A stretch of 64,000 bases of DNA from positions 143,841-207,840 of the forward strand of contig JAGOQB010000006.1 in the NCBI GenBank assembly GCA_017991675.1. The letters are read 5' to 3'. The notes under the pieces were generated by a model. The model ran no database searches. It was not told where the DNA came from and saw only the letters and a program-made list of their open reading frames with translations. The DNA comes from Phenylobacterium sp. (GTDB taxonomy: Bacteria; Pseudomonadota; Alphaproteobacteria; Caulobacterales; Caulobacteraceae). Positions 35,700-43,468 of this stretch are shown piece by piece; the first letter of the stretch is position 1; each line of letters starts with the position of its first letter. The position numbers and the translations under genes are program-made.

Positions 35700-37097
35700 A
35701 TGAGCATCAACAGCGCCATGCTCTCCGGCGTTTCCGGGCTGATCACCAACTCCTCGGCCCTGGCGGCGATCTCCGACAACATCGCCAACGTCAACACCAC
35801 CGCCTACAAGCGCAACCAGGTGAACTTCGCCAACGTCGTGACCGCCCAGGCGGTCAAGGGCCGCTATTCGGCCGGCGGCGTGCAGGCGGTCACTCGCCAG
35901 TTCATCAGCCAGCAGGGCCTGATCCAGTCGGCCACATCGCCGACCGACCTCGGCATTTCGGGCGACGGCTTCTTCGTCGTCGCCACCAAGGGCGGGACCC
36001 TGACGCCGAACGACGAGCGCGTCTTCACCCGTTCGGGCTCGTTCAGCGTCGACGCCGACGGCTATCTGGTCAACGACGCCAAACTCTACCTGCAGGGTTG
36101 GCCGGTCCAGAACGACGGCACGTTCGACACGAACCCGTCCGACCTGAACATGATGCAGTCGATCAACGTGAAGAACCTGGGCGCGGCGGTTCGCGCCACC
36201 GAAAACATCGTGGTCAACGCCAACTTCAACAAGAGCCAGACCGCCGACCCGACGAAGAACACGACCTACACGACACTCGGCGCCGGCGCGATGGCCGACT
36301 GGGCGCTCAACCAAGCCCCGGCCACCGGCGTGCAGCCCGACTTCACCTTCGAGATGAACGTCATCGACTCGGTGGGCGCCACCCACAAGGTCGCCGTCGC
36401 CGTCATCAAGGACGACACGACGCCGAACCTCTGGAAGGCGGAAATGTACGCCGTGCCGGCGTCGGACGTGACGGTCGCCGGCGCGGTCCAACACGGCCTC
36501 ATCGCCTCCGGCAATCTCGTCTTCACCGCCGACGGCCAGCTCGACCTTGCGGCGGCCGGCACCACCCTGTTCGGCCCGACGGCCACGCTCAATTTGGCCG
36601 CCTCGAACAGCGCGACCACTCCGCGCTGGGCCACCAACCTCGGCATCGAGGCGTCGGACATCGACCTCGACTGGAGCAAGGTCACCCAGTACGCCTCGCC
36701 CTCGACCCTGAACTCGGCCAATTCCGACGGCGCCAACGTCGGCAACGTGGTCGGCGTCGAAGTCAGCGAGGACGGCGTTGTTTCGGCGATCTTCGACAAC
36801 TCTGAAGTTCGCCAGATCGCGAAGATCGGCCTCGCCAGCTTCGCCAATCCTGACGGCTTGGCGGCGGTAAGCGGTAACGCCTATCGCGCCACCATCCCTT
36901 CGGGCGAGTTCGTGATCAAGCAGCCGGGCATCGGCGGGGCCGGCGAAATCGCCGCCGGTACACTGGAAGCCTCGACCGTCGACCTGTCGGCCGAGTTCAC
37001 CGGACTGATCACGACCCAGAAAGCCTATTCTGCATCTTCGAAGATCATCACGACCGCCGATCAGATGCTTGAGGAGCTTATCAATATTAAGAGGTAA
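35700..37097 (+). CDS. flgE: Flagellar hook protein
   Basis: A 465-residue subunit of the hook filament. The N-terminal MLSGVSGLITNSSALAAISDNIANVNTTAYKRN and the C-terminal LEASTVDLSAEFTGLITTQKAYSASSKIITTADQMLEELINIKR are the paired coils of rod/hook proteins. The middle is shorter than in the longest Caulobacter FlgE (near 590 residues). It ends the hook operon and is followed by an AT-richer control region and sciP. Confidence 0.95.
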   Translation: MSINSAMLSGVSGLITNSSALAAISDNIANVNTTAYKRNQVNFANVVTAQAVKGRYSAGGVQAVTRQFISQQGLIQSATSPTDLGISGDGFFVVATKGGTLTPNDERVFTRSGSFSVDADGYLVNDAKLYLQGWPVQNDGTFDTNPSDLNMMQSINVKNLGAAVRATENIVVNANFNKSQTADPTKNTTYTTLGAGAMADWALNQAPATGVQPDFTFEMNVIDSVGATHKVAVAVIKDDTTPNLWKAEMYAVPASDVTVAGAVQHGLIASGNLVFTADGQLDLAAAGTTLFGPTATLNLAASNSATTPRWATNLGIEASDIDLDWSKVTQYASPSTLNSANSDGANVGNVVGVEVSEDGVVSAIFDNSEVRQIAKIGLASFANPDGLAAVSGNAYRATIPSGEFVIKQPGIGGAGEIAAGTLEASTVDLSAEFTGLITTQKAYSASSKIITTADQMLEELINIKR

Positions 37098-37263
37098 TAT
37101 TTCCCGTTAACAACTCTCAACATCACTCGATAACTTAGACTGTACCAAAAACGGACAACGGCGAATCATGAGCAAGGAATTGTTTACTATCGTGATTCAC
37201 CGCCCGTTATGTCCCACTCGTTACATTCTTCCCGAACAGTGATGGTCGGAAAGGCGTAAAGCC
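37098..37263 (+). promoter_or_regulatory. sciP control region with two GANTC sites
   Basis: This 166-base stretch is AT-rich for the window. It contains GAATC at 37163-37167 and GATTC at 37194-37198, both GANTC sites for the CcrM methylase. TTAA at 37087 and GTTAAC at 37106 resemble half-sites for CtrA (TTAA-N7-TTAA), but no full match is seen. A GGAAAGG ribosome site precedes the ATG. Confidence 0.5.
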
Positions 37264-37551
37264 ATGTTGCAACAACAGCAGACGCGCACGAACAGCCGCG
37301 GCGAGGCGTACGTCATCGGTCCGACGGGTGCGCCGCTGACGCTCAGGGATCTGCCGCCGCCGGACACCGGCCGGTGGGTGATCCGTCGCAAGGCCGAAGT
37401 GGTCGCCGCCGTCCGCGGCGGCCTGCTGACGCTCGACGAAGCCTGCGAGCGCTACTCCCTGACCAACGAGGAGTTCCTCGCCTGGCAAAAGTCGATCGAT
37501 CGCCACGGCCTCGCCGGCCTGCGCACGACCCGTCTGCAGCAGTACCGCTGA
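37264..37551 (+). CDS. sciP: SciP, CtrA inhibitor protein (DUF1153)
   Basis: A 95-residue helix-turn-helix protein with the highly conserved core YVIGPTGAPLTLRDLPPPDT, then RWVIRRKAEVV and LLTLDEACERYSLTNEEFLAWQ. In Caulobacter SciP acts in early G1 to block transcription activated by CtrA, so it keeps flagellar and division genes off in swarmer cells. Its location just after flgE is the same as in Caulobacter. An intrinsic terminator follows. Confidence 0.94.
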   Translation: MLQQQQTRTNSRGEAYVIGPTGAPLTLRDLPPPDTGRWVIRRKAEVVAAVRGGLLTLDEACERYSLTNEEFLAWQKSIDRHGLAGLRTTRLQQYR

Positions 37552-37583
37552 TCCAGTAGAAACCCCTCCGGGGTCAGCGAACT

Positions 37584-37622
37584 GCGGCCGCGCCTCACAA
37601 GGGCGCGGCCGCTTTCGTTTTC
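37584..37622 (+). terminator. Strong intrinsic terminator after sciP
   Basis: GCGGCCGCGCC, seven-base loop, GGCGCGGCCGC: an 11-base perfect stem followed by TTTCGTTTT. It lies between convergent sciP and rusA-like genes, and a small ACCCC/GGGGT hairpin precedes it. Confidence 0.9.
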
Positions 37623-38010
37623 AGCGCTGGTAGGCCGCGCCCAGCAGGTTGACGTCCGACAGCTTGCGCACGGTGACGGTGATCTGCTCGCGCTCGCCGG
37701 CCCGCCGCTCCACCAGCAGCCGCGCCACCTGGGCGTCGTCGTGGAAGGTGTACCCCTTGATCGCGTCCAGGATCGCCTTGGCCAGGTTGTCGAGGTCGAT
37801 CCACGGCGGGTCGCCGACATACTCCATGACGATGTCGACGCCGAACTCGCCCCAGCTGGGTCGCGAGCCGCGCCAGGCCTTGCGGAAGAACTCGTAGACC
37901 AGCGGTTTGTAGTACTTCGTCTGGGTGGTCAGGCCGTCGACGACGACCTCGACGACGCCCTCGGCCTCGCGGGCGCGCACCTTCCCGTGGGATATCCAAT
38001 CGCCGTCCAT
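37621..38010 (-). CDS. RusA-family Holliday junction resolvase
   Basis: A 129-residue protein with the RusA signature DLDNLAKAILDAIKGYTFHDDAQVARL (Asp72, Asp74, Lys78, Asp91, Asp92), the acidic residues that bind metal and cut branched DNA. Most RusA genes are of phage origin, yet here there are no phage genes nearby and codon use matches the core genome, so it seems domesticated. It is convergent with sciP and divergent from fumC. Confidence 0.85.
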   Translation of the reverse strand: MDGDWISHGKVRAREAEGVVEVVVDGLTTQTKYYKPLVYEFFRKAWRGSRPSWGEFGVDIVMEYVGDPPWIDLDNLAKAILDAIKGYTFHDDAQVARLLVERRAGEREQITVTVRKLSDVNLLGAAYQR

Positions 38011-38094
38011 GCCCCTCCTTAGGGCCTGTGCGCCTTGCAGTCTCGCGCCCGTTCGCTAAACCGGCGCTGCGAACTCACCGGAGCTGAAGACACC

Positions 38095-39486
38095 ATGACC
38101 GCGACCCGCACCGAGACCGACACCTTCGGACCCATCGAGGTCGCGAACAATGTCTATTGGGGCGCGCAGTCGCAGCGCTCGATCGGCAACTTCAAGATCG
38201 GTTGGGAACGCCAGCCCAAGTCGGTGATCCGCGCCCTGGGCATCGTCAAGCGCGCCGCCGCCGAAGCCAATATGGAGCTCGGCAAGCTCGACCCGAAGAT
38301 CGGCGCGGCCATCGTCGCCGCCGCCCAGGAAGTCATCGACGGCAAGCTCGACGACCACTTCCCGCTGGTGGTCTGGCAAACGGGGTCCGGCACCCAGTCG
38401 AACATGAACGCCAACGAGGTGATCTCGAACCGCGCCATCGAGATGCTGGGCGGGGTCATGGGCTCCAAGAGCCCGGTCCACCCGAACGACCACGTCAACA
38501 TGAGCCAGTCGTCCAACGACACCTATCCGACGGCCATGCACGTCGCCTGCGCCGAGCAGCTCGCCAAGGAGCTGATGCCGGCGCTGGAACACCTGCACGC
38601 GGCCCTCAAGGTCAAGGTCAAGGCCTTCGACCACATCATCAAGATCGGCCGCACCCACACCCAGGACGCCACGCCCCTGACGCTGGGCCAGGAATTTTCC
38701 GGCTACTCGCAGCAGGTCGCCAACGGCGTGCGCCGGATCAAGGACACCCTCTACGGCCTCTATGAGCTGGCCCAGGGCGGCACCGCGGTCGGCACTGGCC
38801 TCAACGCCCCGGTCGGCTTCGCTGAGCTGGTCGCCAAGAAGATCGCCGACATCACCCACCTGCCGTTCGTGACCGCCCCGAACAAGTTCGAGGCCCTGGC
38901 CGCCCACGACGCCATGGTCTTCAGCCACGGCGCGATCAACACCGTCGCCGGCTCGCTGTTCAAGATCGCCAACGACATCCGCTTCCTGGGCTCGGGCCCG
39001 CGCTCGGGCCTCGGCGAACTGGCCCTGCCGGAGAACGAGCCCGGCTCGTCGATCATGCCGGGCAAGGTCAACCCGACCCAGTGCGAGGCCCTGACCATGG
39101 TCTGCACCCAGGTGTTCGGCAACAACGCCACGCTGACCTTCGCCGGCGCCTCGGGCCATTTCGAGCTCAACGTCTTCAATCCGGTGATGGCCTACAACTT
39201 CCTGCAGTCCTGCCGCCTGCTGGCCGACGCCTCGATCTCGTTCACCGACAACTGCGTGGTCGGCATCGAGGCCCGCGAGGACAACATCAAGGCCGCGCTC
39301 GAACGCTCGCTGATGCTGGTCACCGCCCTAAACAGCAAGATCGGCTACGACAACGCCGCCAAGATCGCCAAGACCGCGCACAAGAACGGCACCACCCTGC
39401 GCGATGAAGCCGTCGGCGGCGGCTACGTGACCAACGAAGAGTTCGACGCCCTGGTGCGCCCCGAAAAGATGATCAGCCCGGGCTGA
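38095..39486 (+). CDS. fumC: Fumarate hydratase, class II
   Basis: A 463-residue iron-independent fumarase of the TCA cycle, converting fumarate to L-malate. It shows the family signature [15 protein letters not shown] near residue 320, the substrate-site segments [14 protein letters not shown] and [13 protein letters not shown], and [14 protein letters not shown]. The frame is open upstream to 38035, but the ATG at 38095 matches the family N-terminus ([21 protein letters not shown]). Confidence 0.97.
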   Translation: MTATRTETDTFGPIEVANNVYWGAQSQRSIGNFKIGWERQPKSVIRALGIVKRAAAEANMELGKLDPKIGAAIVAAAQEVIDGKLDDHFPLVVWQTGSGTQSNMNANEVISNRAIEMLGGVMGSKSPVHPNDHVNMSQSSNDTYPTAMHVACAEQLAKELMPALEHLHAALKVKVKAFDHIIKIGRTHTQDATPLTLGQEFSGYSQQVANGVRRIKDTLYGLYELAQGGTAVGTGLNAPVGFAELVAKKIADITHLPFVTAPNKFEALAAHDAMVFSHGAINTVAGSLFKIANDIRFLGSGPRSGLGELALPENEPGSSIMPGKVNPTQCEALTMVCTQVFGNNATLTFAGASGHFELNVFNPVMAYNFLQSCRLLADASISFTDNCVVGIEAREDNIKAALERSLMLVTALNSKIGYDNAAKIAKTAHKNGTTLRDEAVGGGYVTNEEFDALVRPEKMISPG

Positions 39487-39502
39487 TCCAGGCCCTTTGC
39501 GT

Positions 39503-39534
39503 GACGGAGGCGCCTTTCCGGGTTAGCCTCCGTC
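39503..39534. promoter_or_regulatory. Inverted repeat at the ccdA start
   Basis: GACGGAGGC (39503-39511) and GCCTCCGTC (39526-39534) are perfect nine-base arms with 14 bases between. The right arm ends one base before the ccdA ATG. It may be the operator for autorepression by CcdA-CcdB, or an RNA hairpin limiting translation. Confidence 0.6.
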
Positions 39535-39535
39535 C

Positions 39536-39817
39536 ATGGGCAAGGCCGAACTGAAGATCGAGGTCGACGAGGCGCTTCTGGCCCACGCCCGTGAGCGTGG
39601 CCTCGACATCGCTGGGGTCGTCGAAGACGCGCTCAGGCAGGCCCTGCCGCCGCGCGGCGTCGCCGAAGACGGCGCGCCGGACTTCGCCGTCGAGCAGGCG
39701 CTGAGCGACGAAGAAAAGGCCCGCCGCTGGGCCGAAGAGAACGCCGAAGCGATCAAGGCGAACCGCGAGCGGATCGAGGAGTTCGGCATTTTTGGCGAAG
39801 ACTTGCGAACCTGGTAG
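39536..39817 (+). CDS. ccdA: CcdA-type antitoxin
   Basis: A 93-residue antitoxin. The N-terminal half (KIEVDEALLAHARERGLDI) resembles the ribbon-helix-helix DNA-binding part. The C-terminal half (EEKARRWAEENAEAIKANRERIEEFGIFGEDLRTW) closely follows the CcdA toxin-neutralising tail. CcdA binds CcdB and represses their shared promoter. It overlaps the toxin gene by one base. Confidence 0.9.
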   Translation: MGKAELKIEVDEALLAHARERGLDIAGVVEDALRQALPPRGVAEDGAPDFAVEQALSDEEKARRWAEENAEAIKANRERIEEFGIFGEDLRTW

Positions 39818-40128
39818 TGCGCCAGTTCGACGTATTCGAGAATCCGTCCAGGCGCTCTCGCCCCATCGCGCCCTACATAGTTGTGCTGCAGTCTCACCTC
39901 CTGGCGGCTGCCCCAACTGTCGTGGCGGCGCCGCTCATTCGTGACGACCGACGGTCGAACTACTCGGCAATCAGCGTCGTAGCGTCGTTCAGAGGCGAAT
40001 CTTTCATTGTGGTGATTCCGGAACTGGCCGCTCTGGATCCCATCCTGCTTCGACGACCAATCGGCAACCTTCGCGAACACGAAGACGCCATACGCCGCGC
40101 CCTCGACAGGCTCTTTACCGGCTTCTGA
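39817..40128 (+). CDS. ccdB: CcdB-type gyrase-poison toxin
   Basis: A 103-residue toxin starting with GTG whose G is the last base of the ccdA stop (TAGTG). MRQFDVFENPSRRSRPIAPYIVVLQSHLL, VVAAPLI and the C-terminal EHEDAIRRALDRLFTGF follow the CcdB pattern. CcdB traps DNA gyrase on DNA; the final helix, ending in Gly-Phe here (Gly-Ile in F plasmid CcdB), is the gyrase contact. The module looks intact. Chromosomal copies can be stabilising elements or anti-addiction decoys. Confidence 0.9.
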   Translation: MRQFDVFENPSRRSRPIAPYIVVLQSHLLAAAPTVVAAPLIRDDRRSNYSAISVVASFRGESFIVVIPELAALDPILLRRPIGNLREHEDAIRRALDRLFTGF

Positions 40129-40130
40129 GC

Positions 40131-41147
40131 CTATGCCTTCCGCTGCACGGCGAAGTCGGCCAGGTTCTCCAGCGCCGGGCGCCAGCTGTTGCTCGACGCG
40201 AAATCGGCCAGCTGCGCCTTGGCGGTCGCCGCATAGTCGCCGGCCAGGGCCAGGGTCGCGGCGTCCGCGCCGGTCGAGGCGACCAGGCCGCGGGCGCGTT
40301 CGAAATCCTCGTCGGTCTGCTCGCGGCGGCCGACCGTACGATCCCAGAACGGCTTCTCGGCCGCGCCGGTCTTGGCGATGGCCAGCAGCAGCGGCAGCGT
40401 CGCCTTGCCTTCCCGGAAGTCGTCGCCGGCGTTCTTGCCCAGGGTCGCGGCGTCGCCGCTGTAGTCGAGGGCGTCGTCGACCAGCTGGAACGCCAGGCCC
40501 AGGTCCTGGCCGAACTTGCGCAGCGCCTCGCGGCGCTCGGGGCTGGCTCCGGCCGACACCGCGCCGGCCTCGGCGGCGGCGGCGAACAGCTCGGCGGTCT
40601 TGGCCTTGATGATCTCCAGATAGAGATCCTGCGACAGGTTCAGGTCGTGGGCGCGGGTCAGCTGCAGCACCTCGCCCTCGGCGATCACCCGGCTGGCCCG
40701 GGCCAGGATCTCCAGCGCCGGCATCGACCCGGCCTCGACCATCAGCTCGAAGGCGCGCGCGAACAGGAAGTCGCCCACCAGCACGCTTGCCGGCGCGCCC
40801 CAGATCAGGTGCGCGGCGACCTTGCCGCGACGCAGTTGCGAGGAGTCGACCACGTCGTCGTGCAACAGGGTGGCGGTGTGGATGAACTCGACCGCCGCGG
40901 CCAGCTTCAGGCAGGCGTCGTCCTGGGCCCCGGCGACCCGCGCGGCGGCGATGGTCAGCAGCGGCCGCAGACGCTTGGCCGACCCGCCGATCAGGTGCTC
41001 GGCCAGGGCCGGGATCACCGAAACGGGGCTCTGCATGCGATCGCGGATCAGGGCGTCGACCTTGGCCATGTCGGGCTTCGCGAGCTCCAGGAGCCCGTCG
41101 ATCGAGACGGGTTTTTCGCGGGCGATCGCGGCGCTGGCGGCGTCCAA
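40131..41147 (-). CDS. ispB: Polyprenyl (octaprenyl/decaprenyl-type) diphosphate synthase
   Basis: A 338-residue all-trans polyprenyl synthase that builds the ubiquinone side chain from isopentenyl diphosphate. The two Asp-rich motifs are LLHDDVVD and QLVDDALDYSG, and GGSAKRLRPLL precedes the first. The proposed TTG start at 41147 has a GGAG ten bases upstream and gives the usual length. An ATG at 41261 would add 38 residues unlike the family and would touch the divergent gene's start. Confidence 0.92.
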   Translation of the reverse strand: MDAASAAIAREKPVSIDGLLELAKPDMAKVDALIRDRMQSPVSVIPALAEHLIGGSAKRLRPLLTIAAARVAGAQDDACLKLAAAVEFIHTATLLHDDVVDSSQLRRGKVAAHLIWGAPASVLVGDFLFARAFELMVEAGSMPALEILARASRVIAEGEVLQLTRAHDLNLSQDLYLEIIKAKTAELFAAAAEAGAVSAGASPERREALRKFGQDLGLAFQLVDDALDYSGDAATLGKNAGDDFREGKATLPLLLAIAKTGAAEKPFWDRTVGRREQTDEDFERARGLVASTGADAATLALAGDYAATAKAQLADFASSNSWRPALENLADFAVQRKA

Positions 41148-41261
41148 AATACCGAAACTCCAAGGCGTTCGGCGCCCCGCACAGGGGGGCCGGCGTTTGC
41201 GGGCGACAATGGTCACGGGATAGACCAGGGTCAAGGCGGGCTTAGCCGTCTCCGAGCGCAA

Positions 41262-42026
41262 ATGGAACCAGTGTCAGACCTGACAGACCCAGCAATTTCC
41301 GAAGACCGCCTACTCGGCGGGCGAGTGCTGCTACGCCAGGGTGTAAGGGGATACCGCGCCGGCATGGATGCGGCCCTGCTGGCGGCCGCCTGCGACGCTG
41401 CCGACGGCGCGCGGGTGCTGGAGGCCGGCTGCGGCGCCGGCGGGGCTCTGCTGGCCGCGGCGAGCCGCCGCCCGGGCGCCAGCTTCGTCGGCGTGGAGCG
41501 CGATCCGGCCGCCGCCGCCCTCGCCCGCCGCAACGTTGAGGCCAACGGCCTGCAGGCCCGCGTCGACATCCTGCAGGGCGACGTCGCCCTGCCCTTCAAG
41601 CACTTTGGCCTGGCCCCGTTCGATGCGGTCATGGCCAACCCGCCGTTCTTCGACGATCCGGGCGTCCTGCGCGCGCCGGCGCCCGAGAAGGCCGGCGCCT
41701 GGATGGCCGACGGCGGCCTGGCCGCCTGGACCGGCTTTCTGCTGAAGGCGGTTCGGGAGGGCGGCTCCGTCACCCTGATCCACCGCGCCGACCGCCTGTC
41801 CGACATCCTGGCCCTGCTCGCGCCCAAGGCCGGCTCGTTCCAGATCAGGCCGGTCCACGCCCACGCCGACGCGCCGGCCAAGCGCGTGCTGGTCCGCGCG
41901 ATCAAGACCGGCAAGGCGCCGCTGCGGCTGCTGCCCGCGCTCGTCCTGCACCCGCGCGACGGCGCCAAGCACACCGACGAGGCCGAGGCGATCCTGCGGG
42001 GCGAGGCCGCGCTCGGCTGGGGCTAG
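41262..42026 (+). CDS. tRNA1(Val) adenine-N6 methyltransferase-like protein
   Basis: A 254-residue SAM-dependent methyltransferase of the TrmN6 family. It has a SAM motif I (VLEAGCGAGGALLAAA, about 52-67), the acidic VGVERD end of strand two, and the catalytic NPPF (126-129) that accepts adenine N6. E. coli TrmN6 methylates A37 of tRNA1Val. The long open frame upstream is not coding. The stop shares a CTAG with the convergent thioesterase gene. Confidence 0.88.
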   Translation: MEPVSDLTDPAISEDRLLGGRVLLRQGVRGYRAGMDAALLAAACDAADGARVLEAGCGAGGALLAAASRRPGASFVGVERDPAAAALARRNVEANGLQARVDILQGDVALPFKHFGLAPFDAVMANPPFFDDPGVLRAPAPEKAGAWMADGGLAAWTGFLLKAVREGGSVTLIHRADRLSDILALLAPKAGSFQIRPVHAHADAPAKRVLVRAIKTGKAPLRLLPALVLHPRDGAKHTDEAEAILRGEAALGWG

Positions 42027-42850
42027 CTCTTGAACCACACCACCTGGTGCGAGACGGCCAGCAGCACGCCGTCGTCGGACCAGATCTCGGCGCTTTGGTC
42101 ATTGAACCCATGGCGGAAGACGCGGGCGTCGGCCACGCCCAGCACCGGGCGCGCGCCCTGCCGCACCAGCGCCGCCTCATCAGCCATGAAGTAGCTCGAC
42201 AGCGAAACCGTGGCGACCGGCGGAATGTCGCCGCGCACCTGTAGGATCTTCACGACGAAGGTGTCGCAAATCGCCGCCAGCGACACGTAGTCCAGGGGCC
42301 GCCGCGGCTCGTCCCGCACCCAGCTGTGCGACAGGGCCACCCCCGGCGCCTGCGGGCTCGCCGTCCCGGCGACTGGCTCCCCGCGCTCGAAGCGGAACTC
42401 GTAGCGGCCGCGCCAGCCGGACCGGCCGGCGGTGTCGAGCACCGGGGTTTCGGCGGCCGGCGGCACGCTCGGCGGCGCAGCCGCCGCATGGCTCCAGGTC
42501 TCGCGGTCCGGACCGGTGACCGTGCTGGCCGTAGTCACCACCGCCCCGGCCTGCAGCATCTCCACCTGCCAATGCTGGGTCGAGCGCCCGTCGCGCACCA
42601 GCCGCACTGTCACCTCGAACGCGCCCTCGGCCACCGCGGCGCAGAAATTGACCGTCTGCGCCACCGGCCGCCCGCGCCGTTGCGGATGATCGAGCACCGC
42701 CTTCATCAGGATCGCCGCGGTCGTCCCGCCGAACGGCCCGGCCATGTTCCAGTAGGCGGCGGACGTCGCGCCGCGATAGGCGCCCGGCCCCGTCGGCTCC
42801 AGGCGGACGGCGTCATCAAGCGGATGGAGTGCGATCGTGGCGTCGGTCAT
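42023..42850 (-). CDS. TesB-like acyl-CoA thioesterase
   Basis: A 275-residue protein with the double hot-dog form of TesB-like thioesterases. The first repeat has NMAGPFGGTTAAILMKAVLDHP and the second LDYVSLAAICDTF with VSLSSYFMAD. Such enzymes hydrolyse acyl-CoA to free fatty acid and CoA. The ATG at 42850 is chosen over upstream in-frame ATG (42901) and TTG starts. The acyl range is unknown. Confidence 0.83.
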   Translation of the reverse strand: MTDATIALHPLDDAVRLEPTGPGAYRGATSAAYWNMAGPFGGTTAAILMKAVLDHPQRRGRPVAQTVNFCAAVAEGAFEVTVRLVRDGRSTQHWQVEMLQAGAVVTTASTVTGPDRETWSHAAAAPPSVPPAAETPVLDTAGRSGWRGRYEFRFERGEPVAGTASPQAPGVALSHSWVRDEPRRPLDYVSLAAICDTFVVKILQVRGDIPPVATVSLSSYFMADEAALVRQGARPVLGVADARVFRHGFNDQSAEIWSDDGVLLAVSHQVVWFKS

Positions 42851-42900
42851 CGGACCAACATGACCGGCCGCGCCGCCGGCGTCGATGACCTCGCAGGTCA

Positions 42901-42918
42901 TCGCTTTTTGCAAAGCGA
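42901..42918. promoter_or_regulatory. Palindrome in the thioesterase-VOC intergenic region
   Basis: TCGCTTT, four bases, AAAGCGA: perfect seven-base arms between the divergent genes. It could be an operator. No matching regulator gene is nearby. Confidence 0.4.
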
Positions 42919-42947
42919 ATAGTTTACAAAATTAGTCGGTCATTTTA

Positions 42948-42965
42948 GGAAAGCATGAACTTTCC
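42948..42965. promoter_or_regulatory. Palindrome just upstream of the VOC gene
   Basis: GGAAAG, six bases, CTTTCC, with further TT/AA pairing outside after one mismatch. It lies 17 bases before the ATG in an AT-rich stretch, well placed to act as an operator. Confidence 0.45.
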
Positions 42966-42981
42966 AAATTAGGGGACCGCA

Positions 42982-43404
42982 ATGTCGCCGATCACTCTCG
43001 AACGACCGCCGCTGGCCGGGTGCATTCTGCGCGTGGTGCGGCCGACCGACCAGATGGACGCCGTCGTCGCCTTCTATCGCGACGGCCTGGGCTTTCCCGA
43101 GCTCACCCGCTTTGCCGACCACGACGGCTTCGACGGCGCGATCCTCGGCTTTCCGGGCGCGCCCTATCACCTGGAGTTCACCAGCGCCCGCGGCCGCCCC
43201 GCCGGCCGCGCGCCGACGCCCGACAACCTGCTGGTGGTCTACATGCCGGACTCCCGCGCCTGGAGCCGGATGATCGGGGTCATGCAGCGGCGCGGCCATC
43301 GCCCGGTGGACTCGTTCAATCCGTACTGGGATCGCGAGGGCGTCACCTACGAGGACCCCGACGGCTATCGCGTGGTCCTCCATCAGGGGATCTGGCCGGT
43401 CTAG
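42982..43404 (+). CDS. VOC-family protein (glyoxalase/dioxygenase fold)
   Basis: A 140-residue protein with two beta-alpha-beta3 modules. RVVRPTDQMDAVVAFYRDGLGF opens the first, and YEDPDGYRVVLHQ closes the second, with a likely metal-ligand Glu/His pattern. Members include glyoxalase I, dioxygenases and antibiotic-resistance proteins; this one cannot be placed more exactly. The stop codon lies inside a CTAG-bounded inverted repeat. Confidence 0.85.
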   Translation: MSPITLERPPLAGCILRVVRPTDQMDAVVAFYRDGLGFPELTRFADHDGFDGAILGFPGAPYHLEFTSARGRPAGRAPTPDNLLVVYMPDSRAWSRMIGVMQRRGHRPVDSFNPYWDREGVTYEDPDGYRVVLHQGIWPV

Positions 43405-43468
43405 AGCCTTTGAACTCAGGGCATTTTCTTCGCCGAACCGGAAGCCGCTTCGGCTGAAAATGCTCTAG
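43401..43468. repeat. CTAG-bounded inverted repeat between convergent genes
   Basis: CTAGAGC (43401-43407) is mirrored by GCTCTAG (43462-43468). Inside, GCATTTTC (43421-43428) pairs with GAAAATGC (43456-43463). The two CTAG ends supply the TAG stops of both the VOC gene and the convergent otsA gene. It may act as a two-way terminator. Confidence 0.75.

Noticed and set aside
40648-41261. Upstream part of the long frame leading into the methyltransferase gene
   Set aside because: It is antisense to ispB; the methyltransferase fold begins only after the ATG at 41262.
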